A stretch of DNA of 64,000 nucleotides from Valencia hispanica (GCA_963556495.2 OY747716.1:35073318-35137317); one strand, 5' to 3'. Positions 22,456 through 33,870 are shown, counted from the first letter of the stretch. The notes: generated by a model from the letters alone, not told the origin. Numbers and translations: made by a program.

Positions 22456-23014
22456 TAGACTTCCCTCACCCCAGCCACTTCAGCAAGCTCTTCAAGGGTA
22501 ATTCCAAGGTGTTCGCAGGCCAGCCGAAAAACAGTCCCACCAGCATGCCCTGGGTCTTCCTCTAGGTCTCCTCCTGGTGGGATGTGCCCAGAACACCTCA
22601 TCAGGGAGGTGTCCAGCAGGCATTCTAACCAGATACCCGAGCCACCTCAACTGTCTCCTCTCGATGTGAGGAAGCAGCAGCTTTACTCTGAGCACCTCCT
22701 GGATGACAGAGCTTCACATGCCATCTTTAAGGGAGAGTTTACCTAAGGAGGAAACTTATTTTGGCCGCCTGTATCCACGATCTAGTTATTTCGGTCACTA
22801 CCCAAAACCTCATGGACAAAGACGAGGGTGGGACAGTGGATTGGCGCGTAAATCAAAAGCTTCGCCTTTCACCTCTCTCTTGACCATGACAGACCGGTAC
22901 AGCGCTTGCATCACTGCAGACACCGTACCAAGCCACCCATTGAGCTCCATTTTTCCCCTCATTCAACCTAAGATACCTGAACTCCATTTGGGACAGGACC
23001 TTGTCCCCAAATTG
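22456..23014 (-). mobile_element. Rex3 (RTE clade) LINE fragment, old copy
   Basis: Minus-strand Rex3 3' region, matching the 25.65-kb copy from cccagcc (22,470) through ccatttttcc. It lacks the final gatg tail (about 70 bp) and everything upstream of the palm. Divergence is clearly greater than for the other two Rex3 copies. The minus frame at 22,492-22,695 (HIERRQLRWLGYLVRMPAG, then RRRPRGRPR) is its C-terminal coding part. Confidence 0.75.
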
Positions 23015-23112
23015 ATAGCCTACAAAACATTTTATTTCAAGCAGTCCTTTGCAATAGTTTGCAAACAGATTTCTGATGAAAATGTTTAATGTATGGCGCA
23101 ATTCAACGCTAA

Positions 23113-23445
23113 ATGACCAGGTATAGCTACTTTATTAGATATACCTTGCTAGTACCAACTTGGATCCATTTTACCTTCAAGGATTCAAGGAACTTTTATT
23201 GTCATACCTTCTCACGTTACATGTGACGGAATGAAATTAGGACTCAGGTCTGGAATTGTAATCTATTTAAAATAAATTAGTGAAAAAAAAGAGAGAGCAG
23301 CCTTAATGCTCTGGAGCATAGACTCAAGAAATGGTCAGAAATATTGGTACTGAGATGACAGCATCACATAGTTGCTGCAGATTTGTCCACAGCACATCCA
23401 AAATGTGAATCTCCCGTTTCATCACATCCCAAACTACTGTCATGT
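23113..23445. mobile_element. Mariner/IS630-like transposon relic
   Basis: Words tttattagatataccttgctagta, gttgctgcagatttgtcc and atctcccgtttcatcacatc match, from memory, a fish DNA transposon found also at 50.0 kb. An unrelated segment at about 23,180-23,290 (ggattcaaggaacttttattgt onward) has been inserted. Confidence 0.5.
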
Positions 23446-23973
23446 TCCACTTGTAATCTGTTAAAACAGCATTCCAAATCTGGATATGACTGTCCAAAAA
23501 TCTTCTTTTCATTCCAGCTTTTTGATATTAATGTTACTTTGGATCACTGTCTTTCACTACTGCCCGTTTTAGCGTTGTGCATCCTCTCAACATCCAATGG
23601 GTTGACCTAATAATCTTTTGTCATGTTTAGGGTTTTCAATTACTATAAATCAGGCAACTACAGACAGCAAATAATCAGTTCTTAAAAATGTTTATCATGA
23701 AACAGGAAGGTGATGAGCAGGGGGGGGGGGGGGGGGAACTGGGGAACTGGAGAGAAACAGGTGGGTAATTAGCGTAGTTATGGGAGTCTGCTTTGTCAGT
23801 CTGAAATATTGTTGGAGGAATGAATGATCTTACTTGTAAGTTGGGCAGAAGTCTCCTTGGGGGAGGTAGTAGGAAATGGTGTACTATGGGTGGCTTGGTA
23901 AGATGGTGTTCCAGCGTCTCTTCTCTGCAGGTGGAAGTGTTTGAGGGTGGATAGGCAGGTGGCAGACAGAACC
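23446..23973. other. Unassigned, with a 17-G run
   Basis: No gene. A poly-G tract of 17 bases occupies 23,720-23,736 and may be unstable. Confidence 0.5.
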
Positions 23974-24284
23974 GGCAGAGGTGGTGAGTATGGTTGGTTT
24001 GTTCCAGGGAGGAGTGTGGAGGCTTACCAAGGTAAAACCAGGATGAATGGAAGCGGTGAACAACGAAGGAGGATCAGCAACGAGGAATCCAGGACTGGAA
24101 TCTGTGAGGAGAACAAAAGGGTAAGTATCTCTTTAAGGCGGAAAGGTTCAAACCTTTTTCTAAGGACCAATAACTTGATGGCCAATCTGGCGTCAGCCTC
24201 TTCTTCTTCTTCTTTGGCTGTTTAACGGCGGGAGCAGACTAACTTGCACATTACCGCCACCCTCCAGATAGATTGTACATGAAC
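23974..24284 (-). repeat. Right arm of about 300-bp inverted repeat
   Basis: Inverted copy of 21,886-22,195. It has two small indels relative to the left arm, including one fewer ctcta-type block near 24,175. The + strand frame at 23,941-24,225 ends in a serine run encoded by the tcttcttctt stretch. Confidence 0.8.
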
Positions 24285-24429
24285 GTCATTATGGCTTACA
24301 TCTTTAAGTATTATGTAGCTTGCAAGCTACAGGAGAAAAGAAAAACAAACAAAACCAACTATACTCTGTATATGAGTCCAGTGTGTCTTAGAAATTCAAA
24401 CATATATTTTATTACTTTATGATCTGACA

Positions 24430-25045
24430 TCTTAGATTAAATATCTTTTAAGTTAAAACTTTCCCCACTGTCCCTCCTTTTCATTAATACCCTTTCTCTA
24501 TTCAATTTCCTACACATCATTAGGCCATGCTCTACTGCTTCTGGCACATTACAAGTTTCGCAGTTTCCTGAATTATGTTTTCCTATTAACTGCAATGTTT
24601 TGTTTAGTCCTGTGTGTCCTATTCTCATTCTTGTAAAAATTGCCTCTTCTTTCCGACATCTTATTACCGGCCGCCCCCAACCAACCCCAGGACTTGCATA
24701 ATCAAAAACCCTCCCTTTATCCCCCCTATCCTATTTTACTTGCCACAACTTTTTAACTTGTTTTAATCACTGACTTAGCCTCTGATTTTGATACTTTACA
24801 TTGAATAGATACATTTGTCACTTTCAAAGCCTGTTTAGCAAACTTGTCTGCCAGCTCATTACCAACCAAATCTACATGAGCTGGAACCCTAACAATGGCG
24901 TCAGCCTCTAGGAACCGTCCCTCTTTTGAACAGCCGAGTTGATGAGGCTGATTGGTGACACCTGCTGCAGCACCTGCCAGTCGCACCCTGCAGAGAAAGG
25001 TAAGGGAAACAAAGACACACCCATGCACCCAGCACACAGCCACCG
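24430..25045 (-). pseudogene. I-type LINE remnant: RNase H and zinc knuckle
   Basis: Two minus-strand frames belong together. At 24,753-25,043 the block VPAHVDLVGNELADKFAKQA is the C-terminal signature of an RNase H domain (asparagine-glutamate-x-alanine-D), here with D for the usual G after H. At 24,437-24,628, RIGHTGLNKTLQLIGKH is followed by C-x2-C-x8-H-x4-C, the zinc knuckle after the RNase H in the I/Nimb group of LINEs. Frameshifts separate the two and a short unrelated insertion (about 24,915-25,050) cuts into the RNase H. Confidence 0.65.
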
Positions 25046-25635
25046 AATCCTAACATTTTCCCTGTTTACATCTGAAAGTTCCACAGGTTCTCTAGCTCCG
25101 CCATTCTAAATTTAGATCATTCTTGGCCGTTTTTTCCTCTGTTTTGATTAAAGAACATTTTGCTCTTACTTGGCATTAGCTGTGTAATTGTAAATTGTGG
25201 CAAGAGATCCTGCTGTGATGTTGGTTTGGTTTGAGACATTGTGAAGGCAACAATTTCTGACATTAAAGAGAAGTTTGAACATTTTATTGATACAAGTAAA
25301 TGATTGAATGGTTCTTCTGGGTTCACAGGAGAAATCCAGGATATCACTGAGGAGGGGAGGTAACTTGTGATTATAAGATGTAGGACATGGTTGAGAGATG
25401 ATGAAGATGATGGTTAGCTTACTGTTAGAGAGGTGGCAGAGTTCTAAGGGGGAAACGTGAGCGTATCCACAGAGGCTGGGATTGTCAGGTGTTGAGGGGT
25501 GCTGGTTGTTGGTAACTATTTCCTTATTCTTTCTTTCCAGTGTCATGCTTCTTTACACAGTTAATTATGAAGATATATTTGTATGCTCACAAATAAGATC
25601 ACCATAGATTCTACAGGTGAGCAGTTCCAGTATAA
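25046..25635. other. Unassigned sequence
   Basis: No gene supported; minus frames here overlap each other without domain features. Confidence 0.4.
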
Positions 25636-25649
25636 TCATTCAGTCTCAT
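25636..25649. repeat. Target-site duplication of Rex3, left
   Basis: TCATTCAGTCTCAT, identical to 27,880-27,893. Confidence 0.9.
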
Positions 25650-27879
25650 CCATCCATCCATCCATTTTCTTCCGCTTATCCGGGGTCGGGTCGCGGGGGC
25701 AGCAGCCTAAGCAAAGAGACCCAGACTTCCCTCTCCCCAGCCACTTGTTCCAGCTCCTCGGGAGGAACCCCAAGGCGCTCCCAGGCCAGCCGAGAAACAT
25801 AGTCCCTCCAGCGTGTCCTGGGCCTTCCCCTGGGCCTCCTCCCGGTGGGACGTGCCTGAAAAACCTCACCAGGGAGGCGTCCAGGAGGCATCCTGACCAG
25901 ATGCCAGCCACCTCAACTGACTCCTCTCGATGTGGAGAAGCAGCGGCTCTACTCTGAGCCCCCTCCGGATGACTGAGCTTCTCACCCTATCTCTAAGGGA
26001 GAGCCCAGACACTCTGCGGCCGCTTGTATCCGTGATCTCGTTCTTTCGGTCACCACCCAGAGTTCGTGACCATAGATGAGGGTAGGAACGTAGATCGACC
26101 GGTAAATCGAGAGCTTCGCCTTTTGGCTCAGCTCTCTCTTCACCACGACAGACCGGTAGAGCGCCCGCATAACTGCAGATGCCCCACCAATCCGTCTATC
26201 GATCTCCCGCTCCATTTTTCCCTCATTCGTGAACAAGACCCCCAGATACTTAAACTCCTCCACTTGGGGAAGGACCCCATCCCTGACCCGGAGGAGGCAC
26301 CCCACCCTTTTCCGGCTCAAGACCATGGCCTCGGATTTGGAGGTGCTGATTCTCATCCCAGCCGCTTCACACTCGGCTGCGAACAGCTCCAGCGAGAGCT
26401 GTAGATCACGCTCCGATGAAGCCAACAGGACTACATCATCTGCAAAAAGCAGAGACCCGATCCTGAGGCCACCAAAACGGATCCCCGCAACGCCTTGGCT
26501 GCGCCTAGAAATCCTGTCCATAAAAGTTAGGAACAGGATCGGTGACAAAGGGCAACCTTGGCGGAGTCCAACTCTCACCGGAAACAAGCCCGACTTACTG
26601 CCGGCAATGCGAACCAAACTCTGGCACCGGTCGTACAGGGACTTAACAGCCCGTATCAAGGGGCCCGGTACCCCATACTCCCGGAGCACCCCCCACAGGG
26701 CCCCCCGAGGGACACGGTCGAACGCCTTCTCCAAGTCCACAAAACACATGTAGACCGGTTGGGCGAACTCCCACGCACCCTCCAGGACCCTGCTGAGGGT
26801 GTAGAGCTGGTCCAGTGTTCCACGGCCAGGACGAAAACCGCATTGTTCCTCCTGGATCCGAGGTTCGACTATCCGTCGGACCCTCCTCTCCAGAACCCCT
26901 GAATAGACCTTACCAGGGAGGCTCAGAAGTGTGATCCCCCTGTAGTTGGAACACACCCTGTGGTCCCCCTTTTTAAACAGGGGGACCACCACCCCGGTCT
27001 GCCAATCCAAGGGAACTGCCCCCGATGTCCACGCAATATTGCAGAGCCGCGTTAACCAACACAGCCCCACAACATCCAGAGCCTTGAGGAACTCCGGTCG
27101 AATCTCATCCACCCCCGGAGCCTTGCCACCGAGGAGCTTTTTAACGACCTCGGTGACCTCGGCACCAGAGATTGGAGAGCCCGACCCCAAGTCCCCAAAC
27201 CCTGCTTCCAGATTGGAAGGCGTGCCGGTGGGATTGAGGAGGTCTTCGAAGTATTCCATCCACCGACCCAAAACGTCCCGCGTCGAGGTTAGCAGCACAC
27301 CATCCCCACTGTAAACAGTGTTGGTGGCAGACCGCTTTCCCCCCCTGAGACGCCGGATGGTGGACCAGAATCGCTTCGAAGCCGTACGGAAGTCGTTTTC
27401 CATGGTCTCTCCAAACTCCTCCCACGCCCGAGTTTTTGCCTCAGCAACCATCCGAGCCGCATCCCGCTTGGCCTGTCGGTACCTATCAGCTGCTTCAGGG
27501 GTCCCACAAGCCAAAAAGACCCGGTAGGACTCCTTCTTCAGCCTGACAGCATCCCTTACCGCCGGTGTCCACCACCGGGTTCGGGGGTTGCCGCCGCGAC
27601 AGGCACCGACCACCTTGCGGCCACAGCTTCGGTCAGCCGCCTCGGCAATGGAGGCGCGGAACATGGTCCACTCGGACTCGATGTCCCCCGCCTCCCCCGG
27701 GACGTGTTCAAAGTTCTGCCGGAGGTGTGAGTTAAAGCTCCTCCTGACAGGAGACTCTGCCAGACGTTCCCAGCAGACCCTCACAACACGTTTAGGCCTT
27801 CCAGGTCTGTCCGGCGTCCTCCCCCACCATCGGAGCCGACTCACCACCAGGTAGTGGTCAGTGGACAGCTCTGCCCCTC
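25650..27879 (-). mobile_element. Rex3 (RTE clade) LINE, 5'-truncated, with TSD
   Basis: The element reads on the minus strand and ends with ggatggatgg at its 3' end (25,650-25,662), the known gatg-rich Rex3 tail. It is bounded by an exact 14-bp duplication. Its 5' end lies in the last endonuclease motif, so about half of the endonuclease is absent, as is typical of incomplete reverse transcription. The reverse transcriptase is nearly intact. The short 3' region after the reading frame is GC rich. Confidence 0.85.
25676..25911 (-). pseudogene. Rex3 ORF2 C-terminal end (out of frame)
   Basis: The C-terminal coding tail (MPPGRLPGEVFQ, then TGRRPRGRPRTRWRDYV and WERLGVPPEEL) continues in another frame. 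A second small deletion of 2 bases (25,900-25,908, gatgccagcc) separates it from the upstream part. This tail is strongly conserved among Rex3 copies. Confidence 0.7.
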
Positions 27880-27883
27880 TCAT
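25982..27883 (-). pseudogene. Rex3 ORF2, endonuclease end plus RT
   Basis: 633 codons. Residues about 6-12 (STDHYLV) are the last endonuclease motif. The reverse transcriptase follows: GKAPGVDEI (about 250), FRPGRGTLDQL (about 352), FVDLEKAFDRV (about 385), GLRQGCPLSPILF (about 440), LLFADDVVLL (palm, about 483) and FKYLGVLFTNEGK (about 545). The apparent ATG lies in the target duplication (27,881-27,883), not in the element. Near 26,020 a deletion of about 16 bases relative to the 39.8-kb copy shifts the frame into a false ending. The copy is probably dead despite intact palm residues. Confidence 0.8.
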
Positions 27884-27893
27884 TCAGTCTCAT
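27880..27893. repeat. Target-site duplication of Rex3, right
   Basis: TCATTCAGTCTCAT, identical to 25,636-25,649; it supplies the false ATG of the ORF above. Confidence 0.9.
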
Positions 27894-29450
27894 GTGAAGT
27901 ATCAATATTGTGATTTAGAGTAAATATGTTTTTATAATATAGAAATGTCTTTGCTATCATTAAAGTATGCAATCTGATGGCTTCCTGAATACGTAAAAGA
28001 ACTGATCCTGATTATTGACAGACTTGAGTCTTATCAGAAAATGTTTTATATATATATACACACACACCCTAATTTTTGGACTATTGACCGCACATGAATA
28101 TAAACTGCGCAGGCCAAATTTTAAAAGAAAATAAATTTTGTACATGTATATGCTGCACCTGAATACAAGCCACACGTTTTGAGATATTAATACAGAAAGG
28201 CGGTACAGTGAAGATTTTTTTTAGACATCTGATCAAATAAACCTGCATCATAAATACTGTGTGCTCACCCAGATTATCAAATAAAAAAACTATCTTCATT
28301 GAGATTTTCAAACAAACCTCCACATGGTACAACAGCATTTAATGTAAAGAGGAAATTTGAAGGTGTTCATATGTTCACCTAATTGCACACTGACCCAGAT
28401 TAGATAAAGAGCTAACTGCAATAAAAACCTAATTGCTGCTTTTGGTAACTCAAACAGGTTGAGGGTTTTCATAAGGTGTGCTTAGTTGCATACAGTAACA
28501 GGTGCAAAATCACAGGTAGCTGACTACCCTCTGTTGCAGTATTTTGTACAGCTTTTTTTAATTCAGCTTTTTTATTGGCTGTCCAAGAAAAATAAAACAT
28601 TTTCTCATGCCTTATTAAAATCTAAATATAGTTCACATAAATATTAAGTATGGTCTGTGTGTTGCTATTGGCATTTCACTATGAATCAAAAGACTGCTTG
28701 ACAGAAATGTCAATGTTTGCCAAATATTCCCTTTATTTGATTTAACCATTGAAAAATCAGATGTAATTTCTCTGCAGTAAAAACCAAATTAGCAACTCAA
28801 CTTCCATATCAAATGGTTTTTCAGTGTTGTAGGTCAGGATTTGTATGCATTCAGAAAAAAGAGCAGGCACACAGAAAATTGTCCATCTCGTTTCTTTGTC
28901 ATTGATTTGTAAAACTTCTGTGATAAAAACAAGTGAAAGGAGGTTGTCATCACTTTCAAACTAGCTTTGACAGCTTGTAAAATTGAGAATTAAACAGGTT
29001 TCATATAGTAGATTAAGGATCCAAGCTGATTCTTGCGCTGCATAATTTCATTTTCTCACTTTTTAAGGTGTTAAGAGATATTTTCTTTCTTTGAGTGTTT
29101 GCTTGTGGTTGGAGACCTTGGCAAAAACATTCTTATCATTTTTGTTTTAAGCTTTGTTCATAAAAACACATGCAATAGCATGACAGTTACACAATAGCTG
29201 TCATGTTTGTGAACAAGGGTGAGGTAAGTACTTAAGACACAGTCGAAGGTTTTGGGAATGAAGCTTGCATGCAGTAGTGGTTAATACCAGCGTCGATTGT
29301 GATGGAATCTAAAACTGCTACACAGTTCTTTATCTTGCCTGGCATGTTGATGTATCTACAAATGTGTTTTAGATATAACACTGTGAAATTGTATTTGCCA
29401 TGTCACACTTTTCTAATGTTTTTGCTTTTTTGTCCCACTTTAATATTTCA
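27894..29450. other. Unassigned, with a possible interspersed relic
   Basis: No gene supported. At 28,070-28,235 phrases such as gaccgcacatgaatataaac and aatacaagccacacgtttt, followed by gaaaggcggtacagtg, resemble a fish interspersed repeat with ataagccgcac-type words. A short (ta)n(ca)n run is at 28,050-28,068. Confidence 0.35.
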
Positions 29451-29454
29451 GATC

Positions 29455-29745
29455 TCCAGGTAAATTGTGATGATGGCTATGAAATGGCCTAGTCAAATAT
29501 TGACTTAAATCTCCCTGAGATCCTGCAGTGTGAACTTAAACAGGCCTATCTTATTTGAAAACCCTTCAGTAAAGCTGATTTTTAACTGTTCTTAAAGAAA
29601 CATAGGCCAAAATCCGTCCACAGCGATATTAAAAACTCAACTGCTATTTTAGTAAATGCTTGGTGCCAGATGTTGCCACCAAGAGTTGCACAAGCAGTTG
29701 TTAGGTTTAGTGGGCAATTACTTTTTCACATAGGTCTATGGTTTC
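29455..29745 (+). mobile_element. Tc1/mariner relic (sense), 3' part
   Basis: tccgtccacagcgat, actgctattttagtaaatgc and gggcaattactttttcacat match, from memory, the end of a Tc1-type element on its sense strand. No open frame. Confidence 0.55.
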
Positions 29746-30234
29746 CCAAATGGCTTACTGGTTGCTTCATAAAACTGTGCTGTATCAATCCGCCAGATTT
29801 GCTGTGTCTCATCGATTCACTCGAGGAGCGGCAAAAGATGTAACAGCATTGCAGATGGTACGTTAGCCACTTGGAAATCAACCTATTCACGCTCGGATTG
29901 GGCAGCCTGATACAGCTGGCAGCCTCAACTAACAGAACTTTGCTCAGTAACGTAGACGTTGTTTGCTTAGAAAACAATAACAAACTTTGTCTACAGTGAA
30001 GTCTTGACAGTTGATATCTGCTAACATTGAATTGTGTCCCACAAAAGTTAACATTTTTGGTCTTAGACTGTCATGAAAGAAGGTTCACTTTATTTCCATT
30101 GAAACAAATGTATGCTTTTAGGCATAGATTTTGGATCAAATCCTGCTTAAAGACAACCTAATTCCAGTTTGCTGAGTTTGAAAAAGTAATATAATAGTTG
30201 ATAGACTCATGCACTGTGACAAGGTTCAATTAGA

Positions 30235-30349
30235 TTTTGGAAGATCAACAGGCCCACAACATCATAGAATCTTCACCATACTTAACAATGGCTATGAGGT
30301 GCTTTTTGGATTTCCTTTGGAATGTTTGTTGCCAAAAGGTTCAATCGTA
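30235..30349 (-). mobile_element. Tc1/mariner relic, part left of insertion
   Basis: Antisense Tc1 phrases (aggcccacaacatcatag, ccatacttaacaatggc, tgttgccaaaaggttca). The copy is split: it resumes at 32,879 with ttagcctcatctgaccaaaac, which is the next Tc1 phrase. The 2.5 kb between is the PIF-like element below. Confidence 0.65.
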
Positions 30350-31354
30350 TGGTCCTTTTCTATTAGCACCTACCCGGCTTGACACGACTCGGCCTGGTTC
30401 CATGGGCAAAAGTCAGTAGGCTGTCGGTCACTGATTGGCTAGAGGGTGGAGTCACTGGTTGCGTTGCATGATGGACTCGAATGACAAATTCTTAAAGTGA
30501 ATAATTTTTAATGCACTGTAAGTACAATATTCAAAGGACTTTCCAAGTACAATCAGCACACTAGAGTTTGCTCAGAATCACAAAATTGCTCTTGCAAACT
30601 ACAAAGCTACATGTTACACATGCAAAATACAAAGGCACATTGTAAAACAATCTTTGACAATATTTTTAAATTGCGCAATCCTCAAATCTGAGTTTGCCAT
30701 TTTTATTTTGAATAGCTGCACAGTACTTTTACTTTTGTTTCTTCTTTATTACCTCTCCCTTTGGTGCTTTTACAGCTGAATTTCCTCTCTGTGGGACGAG
30801 TCTATTCTATAAGGATGATTCTATTCTATGCTATGCAGCACCTTTGATTTGTTCTATTATTTCTTCAAAAAAGGTTTTTAAACCGGACTTTAGTTAAATG
30901 TCTCCATTTTCTTTCTTGTCTAGGCAGGAGGAAGAGGGTCCCCAAAAACAAGCTATCATTTATCACTGCGCTGCAAGGAGCAAATGAACAGTACCCTGCC
31001 CAGCGGGATCAACGCGTTCGTCTGATGCACGGGAGCAGGAAACTGGCTGGCGAAGGGAGGAGATGACATAATACTGCCATCAATCAAACCTTCCTTGGGG
31101 TGATGGGAGAAATTGCACACGTCATGACCCACAGACATGTGTGACTGCATTTTTGTCTTTAAACTTTTTCAATACCTGTCCAATAAAAATGTGAAAGTTA
31201 TCTGTTTGCATTGTGATTTGTAATTTCATCTGAGCACACACTGGTTGGTGGAATCCATAGTGCAGTCTAAACATTTGCCTTTTGAATGTTAATACCTAAT
31301 CACTGAAACAACTGAGTGGTTTTTAATTTCATTTTCTAAAATCATATCGGCTAG

Positions 31355-31440
31355 ATCAGGGGTCACCAACCTTTTCAAATCAGATCGCAACTGTTGCCCT
31401 GACTGCTATAAAGTAAAAAATCTCTACAGCTGCAAAATAA
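31355..31440 (+). repeat. hAT-like terminus
   Basis: caggggtcaccaaccttttca is a typical hAT (Charlie-like) left end, nested in the 30.35-kb element. No matching right end was found. Confidence 0.45.
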
Positions 31441-32243
31441 AAGTGAATTGTGTCAATTTAAAAGCTGATGAAAAACCTACATTTATTTCTATTTTTAGAT
31501 TTTATAGCATACAACCACAGGTTGTGGATTCCTGCGATAAATCATAGGAGAAATGTTTAAAGTCTAGTAGGGAGTAAAATATGCTAAGTAATATGGATTC
31601 AGCGAACCCACATTAAAATACATGCTTTCATATCTAAAGCTGTTGTTGAAGCTATTTCTCTGTAATGGCACTCATGTTAATCATTCCAATTCAAATATAT
31701 TTACATGTAGGATTTGTTTTGCAATTTTAAGATACACCTTGTCATAGTGCTTGATCAAGACACAAAAGTGGAGACATTTTAAAAACCCATGTTGACAGTG
31801 TCTTAATGGTCAACATCTGCATTAATGTTTGCAACAGGTTCTTCCCATGAGGTCTCGCATTAGTTTCTCCATGAGTTTCACAGGTTATGCAGAGCAGCAC
31901 GTCAGCACCATAGACTTCATAAATTGGACATCACAGTCATAACTTTTCAGAAGGCAATTCCATCCTCCCTTTAGTCTACCAAAAGCATTTTCTGTTAAAG
32001 CAGGAACAACATCCCACCACTGAGAGGCCTGTTAAAAGCTCACACCTGCTGCGATGACTTTACAGGACAGTCATCTGAGAAACACACAGCATACATCTAA
32101 ACCCTAATTCATTGGCATTTAAGTAGTTTATCGCTGGGCTTTAACATATTTATAGCCCAATACAGCAGATTAGCATTGGGATTAACGTATTTTCACAAGT
32201 GGTCTAGCTTGTATCGTTTTCCACTTCATACTGCTTTAAAGGT

Positions 32244-32578
32244 GTTACGTCGGTATGTGTTTCGGCTCCACCCACAGTACTACAATTTTACGCATTGTGG
32301 GGCAAGGTCCCGCCATTCTCGTTTCTGATTGGCTGACGGTTGATTTCTTAGTAATAGTAACATTCAACAATAATTGCCTAACCGCAAGTCATTTTCTAAT
32401 CCTAACATTTGAGGAGGATTACCTAACCATAATTTGGCTATTTTCCTAATCCTAATATTCGGGAACAAGTGCCTAAACCTAATGTGATCCATCTGTTTTT
32501 CATTCACGAGTAGCAGCCGCCTCGCCTGTGGGTTGACCCGAAACACATCTCAAGGGGGGAGCTTGTATCGACGTAACA
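32244..32578. repeat. Nested MITE with gttacgtcg ends
   Basis: Starts gttacgtcggtatgtgtttcgg and ends in the inverted words ccgaaacacatc and gtatcgacgtaac. The inner part contains several cctaaNcctaa-type words. Confidence 0.5.
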
Positions 32579-32878
32579 ATGGCATCCCCCACTCTTCTGT
32601 ACTTCTCCAGAATGTTTTGCCTTGCCACCTGCAGCCTTTTCCAGGTCTCTTGTTTTTGGAGTCTGACAAAAGCTGCAGACTAAGCAGAATGTTAAACATC
32701 GCTACCTGTCCTCCATTGTTGTTTAGTCAAATGGGTTGCGTAGCTACGTACTCTGGTGCCGCCCATCATACCACAAGCCCACGCACTTGAGATGGTCCGG
32801 TCCCTGCAGTGGAAAAGTAACCAGGCTAAGCAGAGTTGAGTAGAGCCAGACCGAATAGGTGCTTGTGGAAAAGGGCTA

Positions 32879-32945
32879 TTAGCCTCATCTGACCAAAACC
32901 TACAGGTTCAGCAAAACTTCCAGAAGACACTCTGATAAACTGTAG
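32879..32945 (-). mobile_element. Tc1/mariner relic, part right of insertion
   Basis: tctgaccaaaacctacaggtt continues directly from the 30,235-30,349 part; together they show the 30,350 element inserted into a Tc1 relic. Confidence 0.6.
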
Positions 32946-33669
32946 TTTATTTTAAATAAATAAAATTATTATTTTTTGTCTCTAAAAGCTGAACTGCTCA
33001 GTTTGCTGAGAGCGATGGCACCATGTGCCCATTAGAGGAACTGCAGTCAGCAAAATGCACACTCCAGTGACGTTCAACTGTGTGCTCATTCGTGCGTGTG
33101 CCAGGTGCATCAAAAAGCTTCACTAGTTGCTTCTCTTCTAAGGTTATGGAAAACATGTCTACAGATGAAGTAATAAATGTACATTTCCAGCTGCTAGCTT
33201 AGCTTATCTAGCCACTTCACAAAATAAATGGAATTGCAACCTAAAAATGCCACAGTGGCAAAAAATACTAAAGTCAATTGTATTATCAGGACATGGGAAA
33301 AAAATTACTGTAGATTACAAAATCGGCTTGAATTATTATTTAATTCTTTTAGCAAATAAATTACATAATGCAGCTTAAATAAATTTACAGTTGGATTAGG
33401 ATGAAAAGATGATCCTGCAATAAAATATATTGAATCTTATAAATCTTTACTGCCAGTCATAGTTTTATATTCAGCATCTTTGAGTGTAATGTTAACTTAA
33501 TAAAATGGATGTATAATAGCACATTTCACTGTAGCTAAAAATAGATTGTGACGTAATGTGCAATGCATTCTGGGAAATAGGGCTAGACAAACAAGCGCAT
33601 ATTTTGCATGAGTGCTTATGGGTCTGAGTTGCTCCGATTGTCACAAAGTTGTAGTTTTGTCTCCTAAAG
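32946..33669. other. Unassigned sequence
   Basis: Nothing recognised; no supported coding frame. Confidence 0.4.
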
Positions 33670-33870
33670 ATGTTCACACGGGAAGAAACAAAGCACTGCT
33701 GCTGGGGGTTGTGCAAATCGGACTCTAGATACCCAGATCGGATGTTGGAGGGGACATTTTTTATCCCCTTTCCAGAGCCTGGTAAGGTCCACTACAATAT
33801 GACACAGCTGGAAAGAGTACAGACCAAGCAAAAGACAGACAAAGCAAAGCGGTGGCCGTATTTATGTGGA
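33670..33870 (+). pseudogene. THAP-like zinc finger fragment
   Basis: About 65 residues from ATG at 33,670. CCWGLCKSDSRYPDRM, then GTFFIPFPEPGK and KAKRWPYLCG follow the order of a THAP-type DNA-binding finger: a paired cysteine near the N-terminus, a hydrophobic F-x-P core, a tryptophan and a later cysteine. The closing Cys-x2-His-Phe is missing; after LCG the frame enters an AT microsatellite (33,870-33,900). It may be one exon of a transposon-derived gene or a relic. Confidence 0.5.

Larger units (their letters stand above)
30350..32878. mobile_element. PIF/Harbinger-like element, 2.5 kb
   Basis: Left end TGGTCCTTTTCTATTAGCACC and right end, read inversely, TAGCCCTTTTCCACAAGCACC are terminal inverted repeats related to the 400-bp element at 6,830. 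It has been inserted into a Tc1 copy at a TTA (right flank TTA at 32,879-32,881, left flank GTA). The 2.1 kb of interior is swollen by nested repeats at 31,355 and 32,244. No open frame longer than about 85 codons is credible, so it is non-autonomous. Confidence 0.55.

Noticed and set aside
22703..23089. 128-residue + strand frame
   Set aside because: Antisense to the old Rex3 fragment; no domain.
26066..27854. + strand frames up to 174 residues opposite the Rex3 ORF
   Set aside because: Shadows of the minus-strand Rex3 frame, no motif.
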